From: Prostheceraeus crozeri
Taxonomy: Eukaryota > Platyhelminthes > Polycladida > Euryleptidae
Direction: 5' to 3'
DNA length: 64,000 bases
Assembly (NCBI GenBank): GCA_907163375.1
Contig: CAJQUW010006363.1
Span: 1,257,501 to 1,321,500, forward strand
This document shows, piece after piece, positions 44,688 to 56,845 of the stretch. Within the stretch, counting starts at the first letter, position 1. Every line of letters begins with the position of its first letter. The notes under the pieces are model-generated. The model searched no databases. It saw nothing but the letters and a program-made list of their open reading frames with translations, and was not told where the DNA came from. The position numbers were made by a program, and so were the translations under genes.

Positions 44688-46046
44688 CAGTGAGGACGCG
44701 ATAGGGTTCTGGCGGATTTTTGTCACAGTTTTGGTACATATACAACAGCGTTTTGCACTAAATCATTCTAACACCTCAACTATGTAAATATGCACATAGA
44801 TTTCATGTGTACAGGATTGATTTCATTGGATATGCGAAAATCAATGATATGAAACAAACCGATGCATTTACTTTGTTAAAGTTTGCCAAAACTGTCTTTA
44901 TTATGATTCGATCTCACTATGGAGTATCGAGACTTGACGAACGCGCAGATGGCTTCTGTAGTCGCATTTGCAGTAGCATATGACTGTGAGAAGACTAGGC
45001 GTCTGTTTAGTGAACAGTTCGACAAAGAACTCCCTCCAGCAAGAACATTGCTTACTTGGAAAAGGAGAGTCATGGGAACCCTCTCTATTGCTCCAAAGAA
45101 ACGGATAGGTGATCACAGTGCGCGGAGACTTACGGCTAACAAGAGGGCAGTGGTAATTGCATCCTTCGAAGATGATCCAAGTAATTCGCAAAGAAAGGTT
45201 GCACAAGAAGTCGGGCTTGCTCTGTCATCCGTGAGCAAAGTGCTCAAGGATGAGGGCATCAAGCATTGGAAACAAACAGTTGAACAAGAATTGAAGCCAG
45301 AAGATAATCCTAATCGAATTCAATGTTGGCGCTTGATGATTGAAGGCCACATCCAGGATCCCAAGTTCATTTCAAATATCAATTTCAGTGATGAGGCAAC
45401 ATTCCAAACAACCGCTTCGTTTATGCTCGCATAAATCCTCAATTGATTGATGAGAGACCGATGCGGTCACCTTTCATAGTCTGTTGGGCCATGATCTCAC
45501 CTCACGATGGGATTACTTACCAAGTGATGGAAGGAACAATAAATGCAACAGAATTCAAATACATCCTGTTGAACAAAGTGCTGCCAATTATGACACAGCG
45601 ACAAAATCGAACTTGGTGGTATCAACAGGACAGAGCACCACCACATTGGGCACTTGAAGTACAACTCAATTCGAAATTAGATGACCGCTAGATTGGTCGG
45701 GGTGGGCCTATTTTCCGGCATCCAAGAAGTCCAGACTGGTCAGTGTTGGATTTTCGGCAGTGGTGTCAAATGCGAAATGATCTCTACAAAAACCCCGTCG
45801 AATTGAGACAGAAACTGATCTTTCTATTGGACAACATAACCACAGACGTTATTTCTCGTGCTTATCAATCATTTATCAAGCGTTCTCATCTTTGCATACG
45901 CTGTGATGGAGGTCATGTGCCTTTTGTAGATTTTTAATAATATTGCAACTCAGTATGCTACTTTTGATCACTAAAGTGTAAAAGCATAAGAACTAGAGCC
46001 TCAATAATAACTTATGAAAATCCGCCAGAAGATCGCGAACACCCTG
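44688..46046 (+). mobile_element. Tc1/mariner-like transposon
   Basis: 1.36 kb. Left end cagtgaggacgcgatag and right end cgcgaacaccctg are imperfect complements, and both continue into ttctggcggatttt or its complement. TA follows the right end. Holds one transposase gene, interrupted by a frameshift. Confidence 0.75.
44919..45937 (+). pseudogene. Tc1/mariner transposase with a frameshift
   Basis: Cuts and pastes the element. Start MEYRDLTNAQMASV. The N-terminal half has two HTH-like parts (RKVAQEVGLALSSVSKVLK is the second). The catalytic contexts are INFSDEATFQ, WYQQDRAPPHW and PRSPDWSVLDF. The frame changes near 45430-45443, between the first and second catalytic Asp, and a stop at 45689 separates the second from the third. 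The full length of about 340 residues is otherwise kept, so decay is moderate. Confidence 0.85.
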
Positions 46047-48591
46047 TATATCTGGTGCTCGTTTGCGTCACTGCTTTTACCAGAAAGGGACAGAGTGAAC
46101 GACATCTGTCTATTACAATGTCGCGCTTTGTAATACCATCCACATGCGCTGGTACTAGCTTAAATCCAACGGAAAACATTTCATTAATAAATTCAAGCTG
46201 TTTAAGGCATGTTTAAATAATTTTCATATCTTGACCTGTTGATTAGAATAATTTAAATGAATAAGCAATCATGCAGTAAATGGTGCAATATTCCGGCAGC
46301 CAGAACGAGTTTCTGCAGGGAACGAGGCCGAAGTTGAGACTTTCACAGAATCATTGACACAGAGGATGTCATTACACAGCTTTTTCTTGCTTTATGCTCG
46401 TATGTTCCTTCATCCTTGCTTACGTCACATTTGACTATTTTCTACAGTTTCATTCATTATACGGGATGTGCATCAGAGTTGGATCCGGTCGGGATTCGTC
46501 GACCCGGAGCCAATCGGTGATCAAATTACTCGACCGACCGGTTGACCGTTGAATTTTTTGACTTTACTGACCGGTCCCCGACCGGCGACTATCTTGCGTT
46601 GTCTTTTTACTGAGTATGCGCCATACAAATTTACAGATTAGGATACATTAGAATGCCGTTTTATTGATAACACAAATGCTCGTTTTCAATAGGCTCAGCA
46701 AATAATTGTACATTCTGCTTAACTTAACACTGATAAATTTGGAGATTTAACCTCTCCGAGTGATAGGCATAAATCTCTTGCAATGGCCATTCAGACTTTC
46801 ATAATTACTTCTATCACATGTCGTATGTAAAATAAGCTTTTAATTGAATAAGGAATTTCAAATAAGAAGCCAGCCACAATGATTAGACAATTGCAGCAGA
46901 AAATTTGAGACAATGGGCAGCCAAAAGTGGTTGTTCAGAGCAGACAATCAGACGATACTACTTACTTTTCTAAAAATATTGTCTCTGAAATGATTTTACA
47001 TCAGCGAATTATAGTCCTAACCACATCCGCTCTCTCTTTATCACTCACGCTTACACTCGAACTCTGATATGCTTATTATGAATCACTACCTTGTTAGCTG
47101 ATTTTAGGGATGTATATAAAGGTATATAAGGTATATAAAGTTATATAAAAGATGCATAAAAGCACATGTATATATAGTATATATGGAAGTACCCTTAAAA
47201 ACTGCAAAGGACATTTAAGAAACTGAACTAGCATAGTATCAATAAGTCAAATATCCAGAGCTGCAATTGCCATAACTCCTTGGTCTAAAAAACACTAATT
47301 GCTTAAAGCACTGCTAATACTCCTAATACTAGTATGTACTGCTGTATACTCCTAATAAGTAGTGTAGTACGCAGTATACGAGATAATACAAAGTAAGCGG
47401 CGCGATGAGACAATAATTGTCTTATAGGCAGGAATTTTGTCTGACAATACTTAACATCAGCTAAAATACTGATTTGGCTGATAAATTGTCTGGTACTGTA
47501 AGTGGCTGCTTACAGTTTACAGTGTAATTATAGTCTGCATTTTATATCATAGTAACTGGTCGACTGGTAGATAGTCAAGATCCAAACAGTCAATTTCAAT
47601 ATGTGTATTTATCTTGTCATCACTGAAAATCAGAAGACAAACATTATACACATTCAGAGATTCATGCTCTCTATCCATGCTCTCAGATCTTGGAATAAAA
47701 ATGTTCACAAAACACTTATTTCAATCATGAACAGATAATTCCTAAGTAATTTTGCCACAAAGAGATTCAGCATGAGTTTTCGGATCGTAATTAGGAAATT
47801 TGACACTAAACAGATGTCGTCGTCCTTCTGATAGCCGATACTTTCTTAATTTGATTCTTGATTTCTTTGATTAAAGTATGCTCATTATGAACAAAGAGAT
47901 TGACAACCTTCTTTAGCCATTGAGTGGCTAATCAATGGTAATTATATTACATTATATAGTAACAAGTCGATACCGAGAGGGGGGGGGAAGACGTAGGGGA
48001 TGGAAGATGTGAGTAAAGGAGGACTGAAGAGAGGAAGCGGAATGAGAATGAGCTATGCTTCGAGTTCAAATGATTTCTCTTGCGATTTATCTACCACATA
48101 TGTCTATTTCTGTTATTGGTACTCAACATCCTTTCATCACATTTCAGTCAAACTGATAGGATGATCGACATATTGATGCAGACTATATATCATATGCAGA
48201 CTATTGATACATATCTGCAGACTAAATGATGCCATGTTCGGACGTGGCATATTCATATTTGGTTTGGCACTCGATCTAAAGACTTCGCAGATTATGCCAC
48301 GCGACAAGATGCTCGATATTATAGAACGAATCACTATGCTTTCAATAAAAACATTTCCTCAGTTTGGTTACCATATTAAAAACACATCACATATATCAGT
48401 GCAGTGCGGAGTCAGGAGCGTAACCATGAAATCTCCGAAATCGGAGCGCGGAGACCTCTTGGGTCAGTCAAACCGGAACGTGGAGAACAACGAACAACGA
48501 GAACAATAAATACAAAAAGGATGCGCGTAAATATGCTTGTGGTGTTGGTATCATTTGTAATCAATTAAGTGTGCAAAGTATAGGCACTTAC
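46047..48591. other. Intronic repeats, no gene
   Basis: 46292-46350 is another end of the TCCGGCAGCCAGAACGAG MITE. 46450-46620 is rich in ccggtcgg, gaccggt and gtcgaccc words, like ends of decayed hAT-type elements. 47105-47180 is a TATATAAAG-type tandem. 47330-47400 repeats tactcctaata. A G9 run lies near 47979. The open frame at 48204-48509 has no recognisable content. Confidence 0.45.
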
Positions 48592-48792
48592 ATCATGCTT
48601 CCTTGATGCGACATTCAACATTCCAGTCGGTTTGTCTTCGTCTGATAATTGGTTGTATCTCTTAACCGTTGCATTGAAAATAAACGGACATGTTTCATCC
48701 GAACTACATCCAACTAAGGCAAGTACCCAAGTTTTTTGAACATTATCACGACCCATCACTGATCCGTAACAAGCTCTCACAAATGTAATAAC
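48592..48792 (-). CDS. Exon 2 of secreted cysteine-rich protein gene
   Basis: 201 bases, 67 codons, phase 0 at both ends. Acceptor ttattgtttttcag; donor GCATGAT|GTAAGT. Starts VITFVRACYGSVMGRD and includes WVLALVGCSSDETCPF and FNATVKRYNQLSDEDK. Three Cys and one NAT glycosylation site. It joins exon 1 (TIGK) and exon 3 (GETL) without frame change. The intron to exon 3 is 5.3 kb and full of transposon pieces. Confidence 0.75.
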
Positions 48793-50225
48793 CTGAAAAA
48801 CAATAACATTATTATGCTATTATGCGAATCTCATGTCAATTATCTACGTAGAAATATATAGAGACTACTCAGACTTAGGCGATAAATTCTAAGTTGTCAG
48901 ACAGCTAGCAAGCAGCCTCAACCTATCTCGACGTTATAGTTAGTTTTACTATGAACAAACTAAGTCGTTCTTGAAACGCAATGTTTGATTTCCGTGCCAG
49001 ATTTAATTTTTGTATACAAGAATGGCATTTCAAATTCACGTCAGTTGTGCTGATCTTCATGAAGTTATTTTTAATTGCAATATGGAATATAGCCCACTTT
49101 ATATTTCATTCCGTTCTCTTTCTATTCTCATCATCTCTTCAGCAGTTTACATGTTCTTTTTCATGCGGCATTCCATGCAGGTACTTCGTGATGTCCATGC
49201 CATGAATTGATTTGCATTCTATAAAAAGAGTGTCGACCAACTCTACGGATAAATGTAGGGTAACTATGTTAGGTCCCTATGTCAATTATAAGATTACTGA
49301 TATTTCAAATTTTGTATATAACTTCGGACCGACCTCATAACCATGGCAGGGATGTTTATGAGTAATATAGAAATCACGATGCACTTTTGCAAATCACGGA
49401 GACAGATTTGCCCATATTTTGAGTTTAATTAGAGCTTTAGAACTTACAGGAAATACATACAATCAGCCAATATTGACATTCACTTGTGCATCACACAGAA
49501 AATTAATATAGATTGAGTGGATTGTTGGAGATTGTTATTATTATTATTCATAGATTTACTTTCTATGTTATAGACCATTGATTCTTTTACTATGTTACTT
49601 AGAACAACGAAGCAGTGGTCTTATAGCTTAATCAACAACTCAGGAAAAATAACATTGTATTCGTAGATAAATCACATTAGACAATATAGGATGACATCAT
49701 CGAGTGCCATAAAAAACGTATCAAGTTTACAATATTACTTTTAAATAACATCGATTGATTTTATCTTATCAAAGGTTACCGATTAAATAATCCGTTATTG
49801 ATTCACCTTCAGTCACACAGTTTGTCACTACGTTAATTGTAGCACAGACTACTTGATATCGCTTGATTATACAAAAAACAGGTAGAGAGGAGTCTGAAAT
49901 CGCCAAAACAAATTGGACTTCTTATACTAAGCTCTCAGAAAAATTGAAATGCATTATACATGTAACTTTGCTGATGGTCGTTCGAAGCTGATAGCTGAGC
50001 TCACAGAGTTGGTCATATTATATATAAGTTCAACTATCAGGACGTTCAGCAAAGTTACTATAGTAACCCGATCACACTATCTCTTAGCTAACGATGGATT
50101 CTGATTTTTTGGGTCTTATTTTGTTACATGCTGCCATGAGTAAATGAAATAAAAAAAGTCTATATGTTCCTACATCATTTATGCAGTTATATAAGTATAC
50201 AGTTATTCATTTTGATGAAACTTAC
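48793..50225 (-). other. Intron 1 of the host gene
   Basis: 1.43 kb between the donor of exon 1 (50220-50225) and the acceptor of exon 2 (48793-48794). No gene or transposon recognised in it. Confidence 0.6.
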
Positions 50226-50648
50226 TTTCCCGATAGTTTTGGGCGCATACATATGTGCCAAAGCTGGATATTTCACAGCAATAGAGGCTCCATCAATTTC
50301 CCCTTCAGCATTGTAAGTTGCAAGGGACAATTTGTAAACATCTTTCAAATGGAACATGAGATACACATGCAAATACATTTCGTAGAATGTAAGATTGATA
50401 TTACCGACTGATGGCAACTTCCTCATTGTTTCAATCGCCACAAACTCTACAACTCTATATTGTAAAACATCAGGATCAGCTAATGAGTAAGTCGATCTGT
50501 TTTCAGACGGTTCTAAGTCATAGCTGTCATCCACATCGTGTGAACTTCCATAAATGTGCCTGAGACTGTGACCTACAGTGTCTCTTGCAATCGATGTCGA
50601 TATGCAGAGATAGAGTAAAATGATTCCTTTTACGACAAATGTCCACAT
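50226..50648 (-). CDS. Exon 1 of secreted cysteine-rich protein gene
   Basis: 423 bases, 141 codons, ending at a strong donor (GGGAAA|GTAAGT). The start MWTFVVKGIILLYLCISTSIA looks like a signal peptide with cleavage near residue 21, so the product enters the secretory pathway. The rest has an acidic segment, two NxS/T sites (NRST, NLTF), and an alpha/beta-looking part ending APKTIGK. The mature product would have ten Cys from exons 2 and 3, enough for five disulfides. An acceptor-like ttacatttccag lies just 5' of the ATG, so an upstream exon is possible. I do not recognise the family. The paralogous last exon at 22.3 kb shows that it is a real gene family. Confidence 0.72.
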
Positions 50649-50846
50649 CCTCTGGAAATGTAAAAATTATGATGCTATCATTTTACATAGACATATACTG
50701 TATGACATAATATCTTGATTAGCATTAAAAAGCAGTGTGCTAGCCTACATTATAATTCAAAAGAGCGCAGAATATTCCTTCATATTTCAGCTATTGATGC
50801 GATAGCAATTGTCACCAAATTCAGAACATTTCATACATTTATAACA

Positions 50847-50857
50847 CCCTTTATATG
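50847..50857 (-). promoter_or_regulatory. Possible TATA box of host gene
   Basis: CATATAAAGGG on the minus strand, about 200 bases before the ATG of exon 1. It would give a 5' UTR of about 165 bases. It conflicts with the alternative in which an upstream coding exon is joined at the acceptor before the ATG. Confidence 0.3.
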
Positions 50858-51184
50858 ATTTCAATTTTGATCTATAGGATGGAAATCATAATGATGCTGA
50901 TATTAATTTACATTCCTGAAAATTTCTTGCAAAAGTTGCAGCAAAGTGGATGGCAACATAATATCTCCACAACCTCAAACCAAAACAGTACACAGCCAGA
51001 AACGCTTCAGTGCAATCATTGCTTATCTATATTAATTTGACTTGCCCTGAAAAAACTTATCATTACCATATTTTCTTAATTTTCGACGCCAACCTGGCAA
51101 AATGTGAACCATCCATACACGCTTAGTGGTGAAAAGAAAATAGAAATCGTGAACTGCGATGAGGAGTAGTCCATCCGTCTTTAC

Positions 51185-51268
51185 CTGCTGCAGAAGAAAC
51201 GTTGAAGGCTTGGGTTTGAGTCTTTTGGAATGCGGTTCAAGATTAAGAATTTCAGCAATTTGGAAAAC
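51185..51268 (-). CDS. Candidate small upstream exon
   Basis: 84 bases, 28 codons, phase 0, between an acceptor (ttacttcgatcag) and a donor (CAGCAG|GTAAAG). Reads VFQIAEILNLEPHSKRLKPK and onward. It is in frame with an acceptor-like site just before the ATG of the exon at 50648, so it might be an upstream exon of that gene. The signal-peptide-like start of the 50648 exon argues against this. Not recognised; could be chance. Confidence 0.25.
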
Positions 51269-51319
51269 CTGATCGAAGTAATTATGATTTAAAGTGAAAA
51301 ACATGAATGACAGCAATCA

Positions 51320-52690
51320 ATTTTTTACTGTAAGTACGAGTATCTTATGTAGCAGGAATCTTTCTCAAGAATTTCACAAAAGGCTGAAATGAACTGATAC
51401 AAAAATCTATCATTGCTTTTTCACATACAGATATATCCATTGGGCATGCGCAAGGAAATAGAAGCAGTTTAAACTTTTAGAAGTGTCCTTCTTGGTACAA
51501 TCATTTTCTAATTGGTGATTTTTTAAATGTTTTTTTGCATCATTGATTAACACTTAAGCGTTCCCTGACTTCGCTCGACTATGACATTCCATAAACACGA
51601 GAAAGAAAACCGTATCAAAACTTTCGGAAGGGTTTAATCAAATACTAACTGATTGATCTCCTGAGACATGCATATCTTCATCAAGCTATTTAAATACAGG
51701 TATCAGTCAGCATGCGAAAGCCAAAATGGAAAATTAAATTCCTAACTACTAAAATTGCTATGATTACTAGCATTATTACTTAGACGCATGGTGGAATTAC
51801 TTGCTCTAGGATCACTTCATCTAAAATTCTTTTCAGCTTATTAGTTATATTATCAGTATTATATATCGATTTTACGAAGTTTCTACATAGTCCTGGCACT
51901 TCTATATTTCATTTATTCAAAATATCGACCACTTTTGATGTTGTTTAGTTGTCGTTTTCTTTCAATGCAGTATTTTCAAGCTTCATGTAATCAATCATAT
52001 TGCAGCAGTATTTCAACAGATATCAAATGATAGTAAAAAGAATTGCTATTGAAATCATCCATTGTATTGTTGTGGGATGGGAGTTATGTCACGCAAAAAC
52101 AAAACTCAAAAGAAGGCGACCTACTTAAATACAACCCAGACCAATCTGTCTGGAAGGTGCAATTTTCAAATTTTGCTGCACTTATGTTTGAGCATTAATG
52201 CAGTCCAAATACAAGCACTTTGCTACGTTGAATTGTTTTTGCAGCACGTCTTGAGTTGAAGGTGGATTATGTCCCCGCCTCTTGACCTCTACTGGTTGGA
52301 CTCTGTCCTTCTTTCAAATGCCTGAGGTACATTTCAGTCAATATTGACTATTTTTTGTGATAGATGCTAATTTTTCCCTACTGTAAATTCAATTTTTGAG
52401 GCTGAGCATCTTAAATGTACAGGACCGCGGTTGGTCGGGTTTGAGCGTCCAGAATTAAGCGGTCGAAACGCGATCGTCCTGACCAAGTTCCTGTTGATGA
52501 CCTCATAAAGAATAGTCAAATAATTTGTATGCATATTTTGTAGAATTTTATTTCACGTGTTAGCGTAAGGAACTAATATTGATTCTCTTACACACCAGGT
52601 AGATTTTAGATAACGTAATCCCGATGTGTTAGCTAGATCAGGTATTTTCATTGGAAACAGACCTGTCCTCTTATCATCTGAATGGGCAGA
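51320..52690. other. Intergenic DNA, nothing recognised
   Basis: AT-rich with no recognisable frame, repeat family or RNA gene. Confidence 0.45.
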
Positions 52691-52712
52691 CTGCTAAATA
52701 GGATCTTTTTGA

Positions 52713-52720
52713 TATATAAG
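52713..52720 (+). promoter_or_regulatory. Possible TATA box
   Basis: TATATAAG, 57 bases before an ATG at 52770 that opens a short exon-like frame ending at a consensus donor. Confidence 0.3.
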
Positions 52721-52769
52721 TGATAAACATAATTTTGAACAGAACGACTTACTCGCCAATTCATTACAC

Positions 52770-52802
52770 ATGAGGAGAGGAGAAGCGTTGTTTGTCCTTC
52801 TC
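52770..52802 (+). CDS. Candidate first coding exon
   Basis: ATG followed by 10 more codons (MRRGEALFVLL) and then a consensus donor CTTCTC|GTAAGT. The hydrophobic end could open a signal peptide. Phase 0. The next candidate exon in matching phase is at 55960-56034. No homology supports it. Confidence 0.28.
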
Positions 52803-53660
52803 GTAAGTATTTTTAAATTTTTAGACATTTTAGGATATAGAAATTTTCTTTTCAATCATATTTTACACCTACTAAAAATTAACTAGTCATTAGCTTGTTT
52901 TTTTATATTTTTGTTACCTTGACGCACTTTGCTGCGTTGAATTGGTAATCACATAGAAATTTAATTCGACACGGTGTTCGAAACTGGGCAATATTAAAGG
53001 ACAAACCAAACAAGCTGCAGTAGCATAGTGACCGGTCTTGTACCAAAAGATTCAGTTTTGGCGAAGATTACGCTCCTGATGTCAAAAAAATAATTTGATC
53101 AATTTTCAAACGGTAGAATTATGCAGAATCTTCCTGCGTTTGTAGTGTCTATACGATACCAAAGATTCAAAGAAATTCAGCTAATTGCCAAGGAGTTTTC
53201 ATGAACAGTGTTATAATTTGAATCTTCATTCAAAAAAAAGTTTATTTTGCTTGGCAAAATTTTAGAGCTTGCTAACTGAGCCAATTTGTTTTCTCCAATA
53301 AGCAATTGGGATCTGTTAAATTTACACTTGTCTTAATTATTTGACTGCCAGAATGCATATCATAGGGTCAATAAAAATCATTTTGTGGAATTGAGTGACT
53401 AGAATTACAATACTCCTCGCTATAGGTCAACTTAGTGATATATGTGGATTAACTAAATATTCCTAGGTATGACTTTACTCGTATAATGCTAGCTTAAATA
53501 AACCAATTTCTTGTCTGAATTTACATTCATAACTATCACTTGATAGTTGTGACCACTAAAGTGGAAACTGCCTTTGCAGTGCTATGATCCTTATCACTTA
53601 TTACTAAATCATAGAAAAATTATGCGATCCAAGAATTTACAAACGTTTGCTCCCCTGCAG

Positions 53661-55105
53661 CAGTGTTGTCAACTGAGTTTTTCGGCAAACTCAGTTAAAA
53701 ACAGTTAACTGAGTTTGCCGAAAATTAATCAAGTTAGGCTAAATCTGGTAACTGAGTTTAAAAAAACAAAGTTAAAAGTCAATAATATATCCCAGCAAAA
53801 CTCTCTTAACTCGGTTACATAAGGAAAATGCGTTAAGATATTACGTAAGAAAATGCGTAAGAATCGCGTAAAATGCGTGAAGTTTCACAGAAAGATTAAA
53901 GAGGGGATTAGAAAGTAATAAATATGACAATAGAGCTGATCTGAATCAGTGCTTGAAGGAAACTAGAATGACTTCTAGCCTATGTAGAATTTAGGTTATT
54001 TTTGTGATTACTAATGATGAATATTTTGAGGGAGGCTGCTACAGACCACCTCACTTGATTAGCGTTTCTGTAGATTTTTTGTTGCGTATTCTATAAACAC
54101 CAGGTACGCAAGCATTTATTAAGTCTTTGTTTACTTGACTACTTTTTTAGTGTTTAATAACAAGCCCATCAAGCTTATGAGCATTTCACACATGTGATGA
54201 AATAGGCCTATGAAAAGGACGAATGTAAATGGCTTTCGAAAATAATTTAGTATTTATTTACAATGGAAATATATTTAGAACAAATTATCAAAATTCATTA
54301 TTATATAAAAACAGCAATCCATTAATTAAGTTACTAACCTGTTTATGTAAAGTATTTTGCGAGTAGCTATTGAAAAGTAAATGCCTGTTTAGTAGGTCAA
54401 CGTATTTATTAGATCTGGGATTAAATCCAAAAAGAAGTACCAGCTGTATGTTTTACTTGAGGATGAATTTACGAGAAACCCCAAGTATAAATATACACGT
54501 ACCTAAAATTGTAAATCGTAAGTATTATATTGAATTTTCCATTGCGAATTCAATGCACCCATTTTCTGCTATCATTTAATTTACCATCAGGTTATAGTAA
54601 AAATAGAATCATTTTTTATTTTACTTAGATAATGCAACAAGCATAATATCACAAGGAACAACAATAACCAAAATGACATCTATAATATCATGTAGACAAA
54701 CTTAGAGCAGATGAGTAATGATCATGCCTGAGACATTTTCATGTTAGAAAAATCAAATAGGTATATTTCAAAACAAAGCTTTAAAAGATGTGAGAGTTTC
54801 AAACAGGAAGTTTAGAAGAAAGCTTTATCGTGTCTGCTATGATCAGGGATTTCCAAGAAAAGCATTCCCCCTCAAAGGATGCTTGACTTTTACGATGCAG
54901 TGCAGAATCGTTGGACCAATTTGACCGAATTAACCGAGTTTCCAAAACTCAGTTAGATTTTCATAAAACTCGGTTCTATAAGACGCAAAATACCGAGTTT
55001 CATGAAAAACAAACTCAGTTGCGCAACTTAGTCTTTTTGATCATTGAATTTAAAACTCGGCACTCAGTTAACTCGGTCATCAATCATGTCACCGAACCAC
55101 TGCGT
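53661..55105. mobile_element. Possible hAT-type non-autonomous element
   Basis: Left end cagtgttgtcaactgagtt and right end aactcggtcatcaatcatgtcaccgaaccactg are rough complements. Both end zones are filled with actcagtt/aactgagt words in both directions, giving strong fold-back potential. No transposase inside and no clear 8-bp duplication. Confidence 0.4.
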
Positions 55106-55959
55106 TAGGGATTTTTTCTTCTTAAGAAAATAATGCAGCATATTTTCAATCATCAGTCTTGGATACCCATCCACATTTATTGAAAACATTGTTCTTTGTC
55201 ATGACTTCACTATGAAGAGTCGCTATGTGCTCCATTATGCAACCACGATTATTTGAAGCATATTATTTAGGCTAATAATGTTCTACTGTCCGATGTACAG
55301 TAAGTATTACTTTTCAAAATTTTATGATTATGCAGCTAAAAAGTCAACTTGCTGCCACAATTTAATCAGTGGAAACTAAAGGAAGGTTTATGATATTTAA
55401 GCAGAGATTTGTTCATTCATGAGACTTAGCTATTTTATTTCTTATTTCAATCTTACCACCTCCAATAAATCTAACTGATTATTTCAAGAACATCTGATCA
55501 AATTTAATTTTGGCGTTGAAATGCTTACCGAGAACTAAAATGCTTAATGCATACCGCAGGCTTCTCAATTTTTTGAAATGTATTTTAAGTTGACATTTCC
55601 ATTGTTATTGTGCACGATAAGCCATGTACCGATTTTTGCCTGCAACGGTTCCCGGGCCGGTTTTGCATGAATTTTGACCCATATGATATTTTGCTTGATT
55701 ATTTCAGTTATAATTTATTCCTTCTGTCATGTATCTTAGATGCTACAGTGGAGATAAGCGACTTCATGCATTCAACATAATTTATTCAATTAAGAGAATA
55801 TTTTCAATTCTTGGCTATTTATGAATCCGACTTTGATTTCCATATCTCAAAATTTAAAAATTAAATAAAAATCACAGCTATTTCATAAACTAGCCAATAT
55901 ATTTGCTAATGGTTTCAGGTGGGCCTATTGTATTTTCATTCCTTTTTTGTTGTTAACAG

Positions 55960-56034
55960 CATGCAGAACTTTATAATTGTGATTTGATTCAGCATCACAG
56001 AATTTTTTGGAGCCTTCATCGAGTGCGATGGGTT
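55960..56034 (+). CDS. Candidate internal exon
   Basis: 75 bases, 25 codons, between a very strong acceptor (ttccttttttgttgttaacag) and a consensus donor (GGGTT|GTAAGT). The phase-0 reading is open: HAELYNCDLIQHHRIFW and onward; the other two phases contain stops. It is compatible in phase with the candidate exon at 52770. No homology known. Confidence 0.28.
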
Positions 56035-56416
56035 GTAAGTATTTTTGGCAAAAAATTAAAAGAGGCCAATGTAGTCAGTTTATAATTCCTCAGCAGCATT
56101 AGAAGCTTCTTGGTACTTTTTATAGCTTGCATTTAATTCTAGAAAACAGCAACACTTGAAATGAAAGACCAATTCCATTCCAAATTTTAGAGGCTTGAAT
56201 AGCCATCTCAGAATATTTTATAACTTGAAGCAATTATAAACAACTGGGCCTGTCGCAAAATAGTCGCATTTTCGAAGAAATAAATGCTTGCGTTGCTATC
56301 CATTCCAAACTAATTTCCTAAAAGTGCATTTCTTTTAGTTTAAGAATCTCTTGTTGATTATGTTTCAAGCAATTTTGTTTTGTCACTACGATTATAAGAA
56401 ATTTTTTTCATGTGAA

Positions 56417-56845
56417 GCAATTATGTCGGATGGACACCTTGCACATCTTATTTCGGATCCAACTTCATGATTTAGTCTAGTTGAACAGACAGATAATCAA
56501 CTGAGAAAAACCATGTCTCAAAAATACATTTATGAAGCAACAGAAAAATAATTTATAAAAAGTATTGCAAAATTGCGTGCAAAATAAACAGAAATTTTTA
56601 CAACTCAAATTTCTAATATTTTGATTGTAAAATGCTCTTCTACAGGTTGAAATTAATTTGTGAACAATCTCCACAAGTTTATCAGTTGATTCTCAATATT
56701 CATGTCGGATGGAAACAATTTATTTTTACTCGGTTTGCAAAAAAGTTAGACCAGAAATTTTGTATAATTTTTTAGAATTGGGCTATATGAATTTTAGCTG
56801 ATTTCTTTGTGTAAAAGGTCGCATTTGTCCATCCGACATAATTGC
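56417..56845. repeat. Region bounded by a 20-bp perfect inverted repeat
   Basis: gcaattatgtcggatggaca at 56417-56436 is perfectly complemented at 56826-56845. The word tgtcggatgga recurs inside near 56704, and a variant lies at about 57173-57186 (tgtccatccgtcata). About 430 bp in all. Probably a small MITE family. Confidence 0.55.

Larger units (their letters stand above)
43318..48591 (-). other. Intron 2 of the host gene, transposon-filled
   Basis: Between donor at 48586-48591 and acceptor at 43318-43319. It holds a LINE 3' piece, a MITE copy, a Tc1/mariner element, a MITE end and repetitive non-coding DNA, all listed separately. Confidence 0.65.

Noticed and set aside
46450-46620. Block of gaccggt/accggtc words as a regulatory cluster
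   Set aside because: The pattern looks like the ends of a decayed transposon, with no gene promoter nearby.
48204-48509. 101-codon plus-strand frame inside the host-gene intron
   Set aside because: No recognisable content and in the antisense direction of the intron; not supported.
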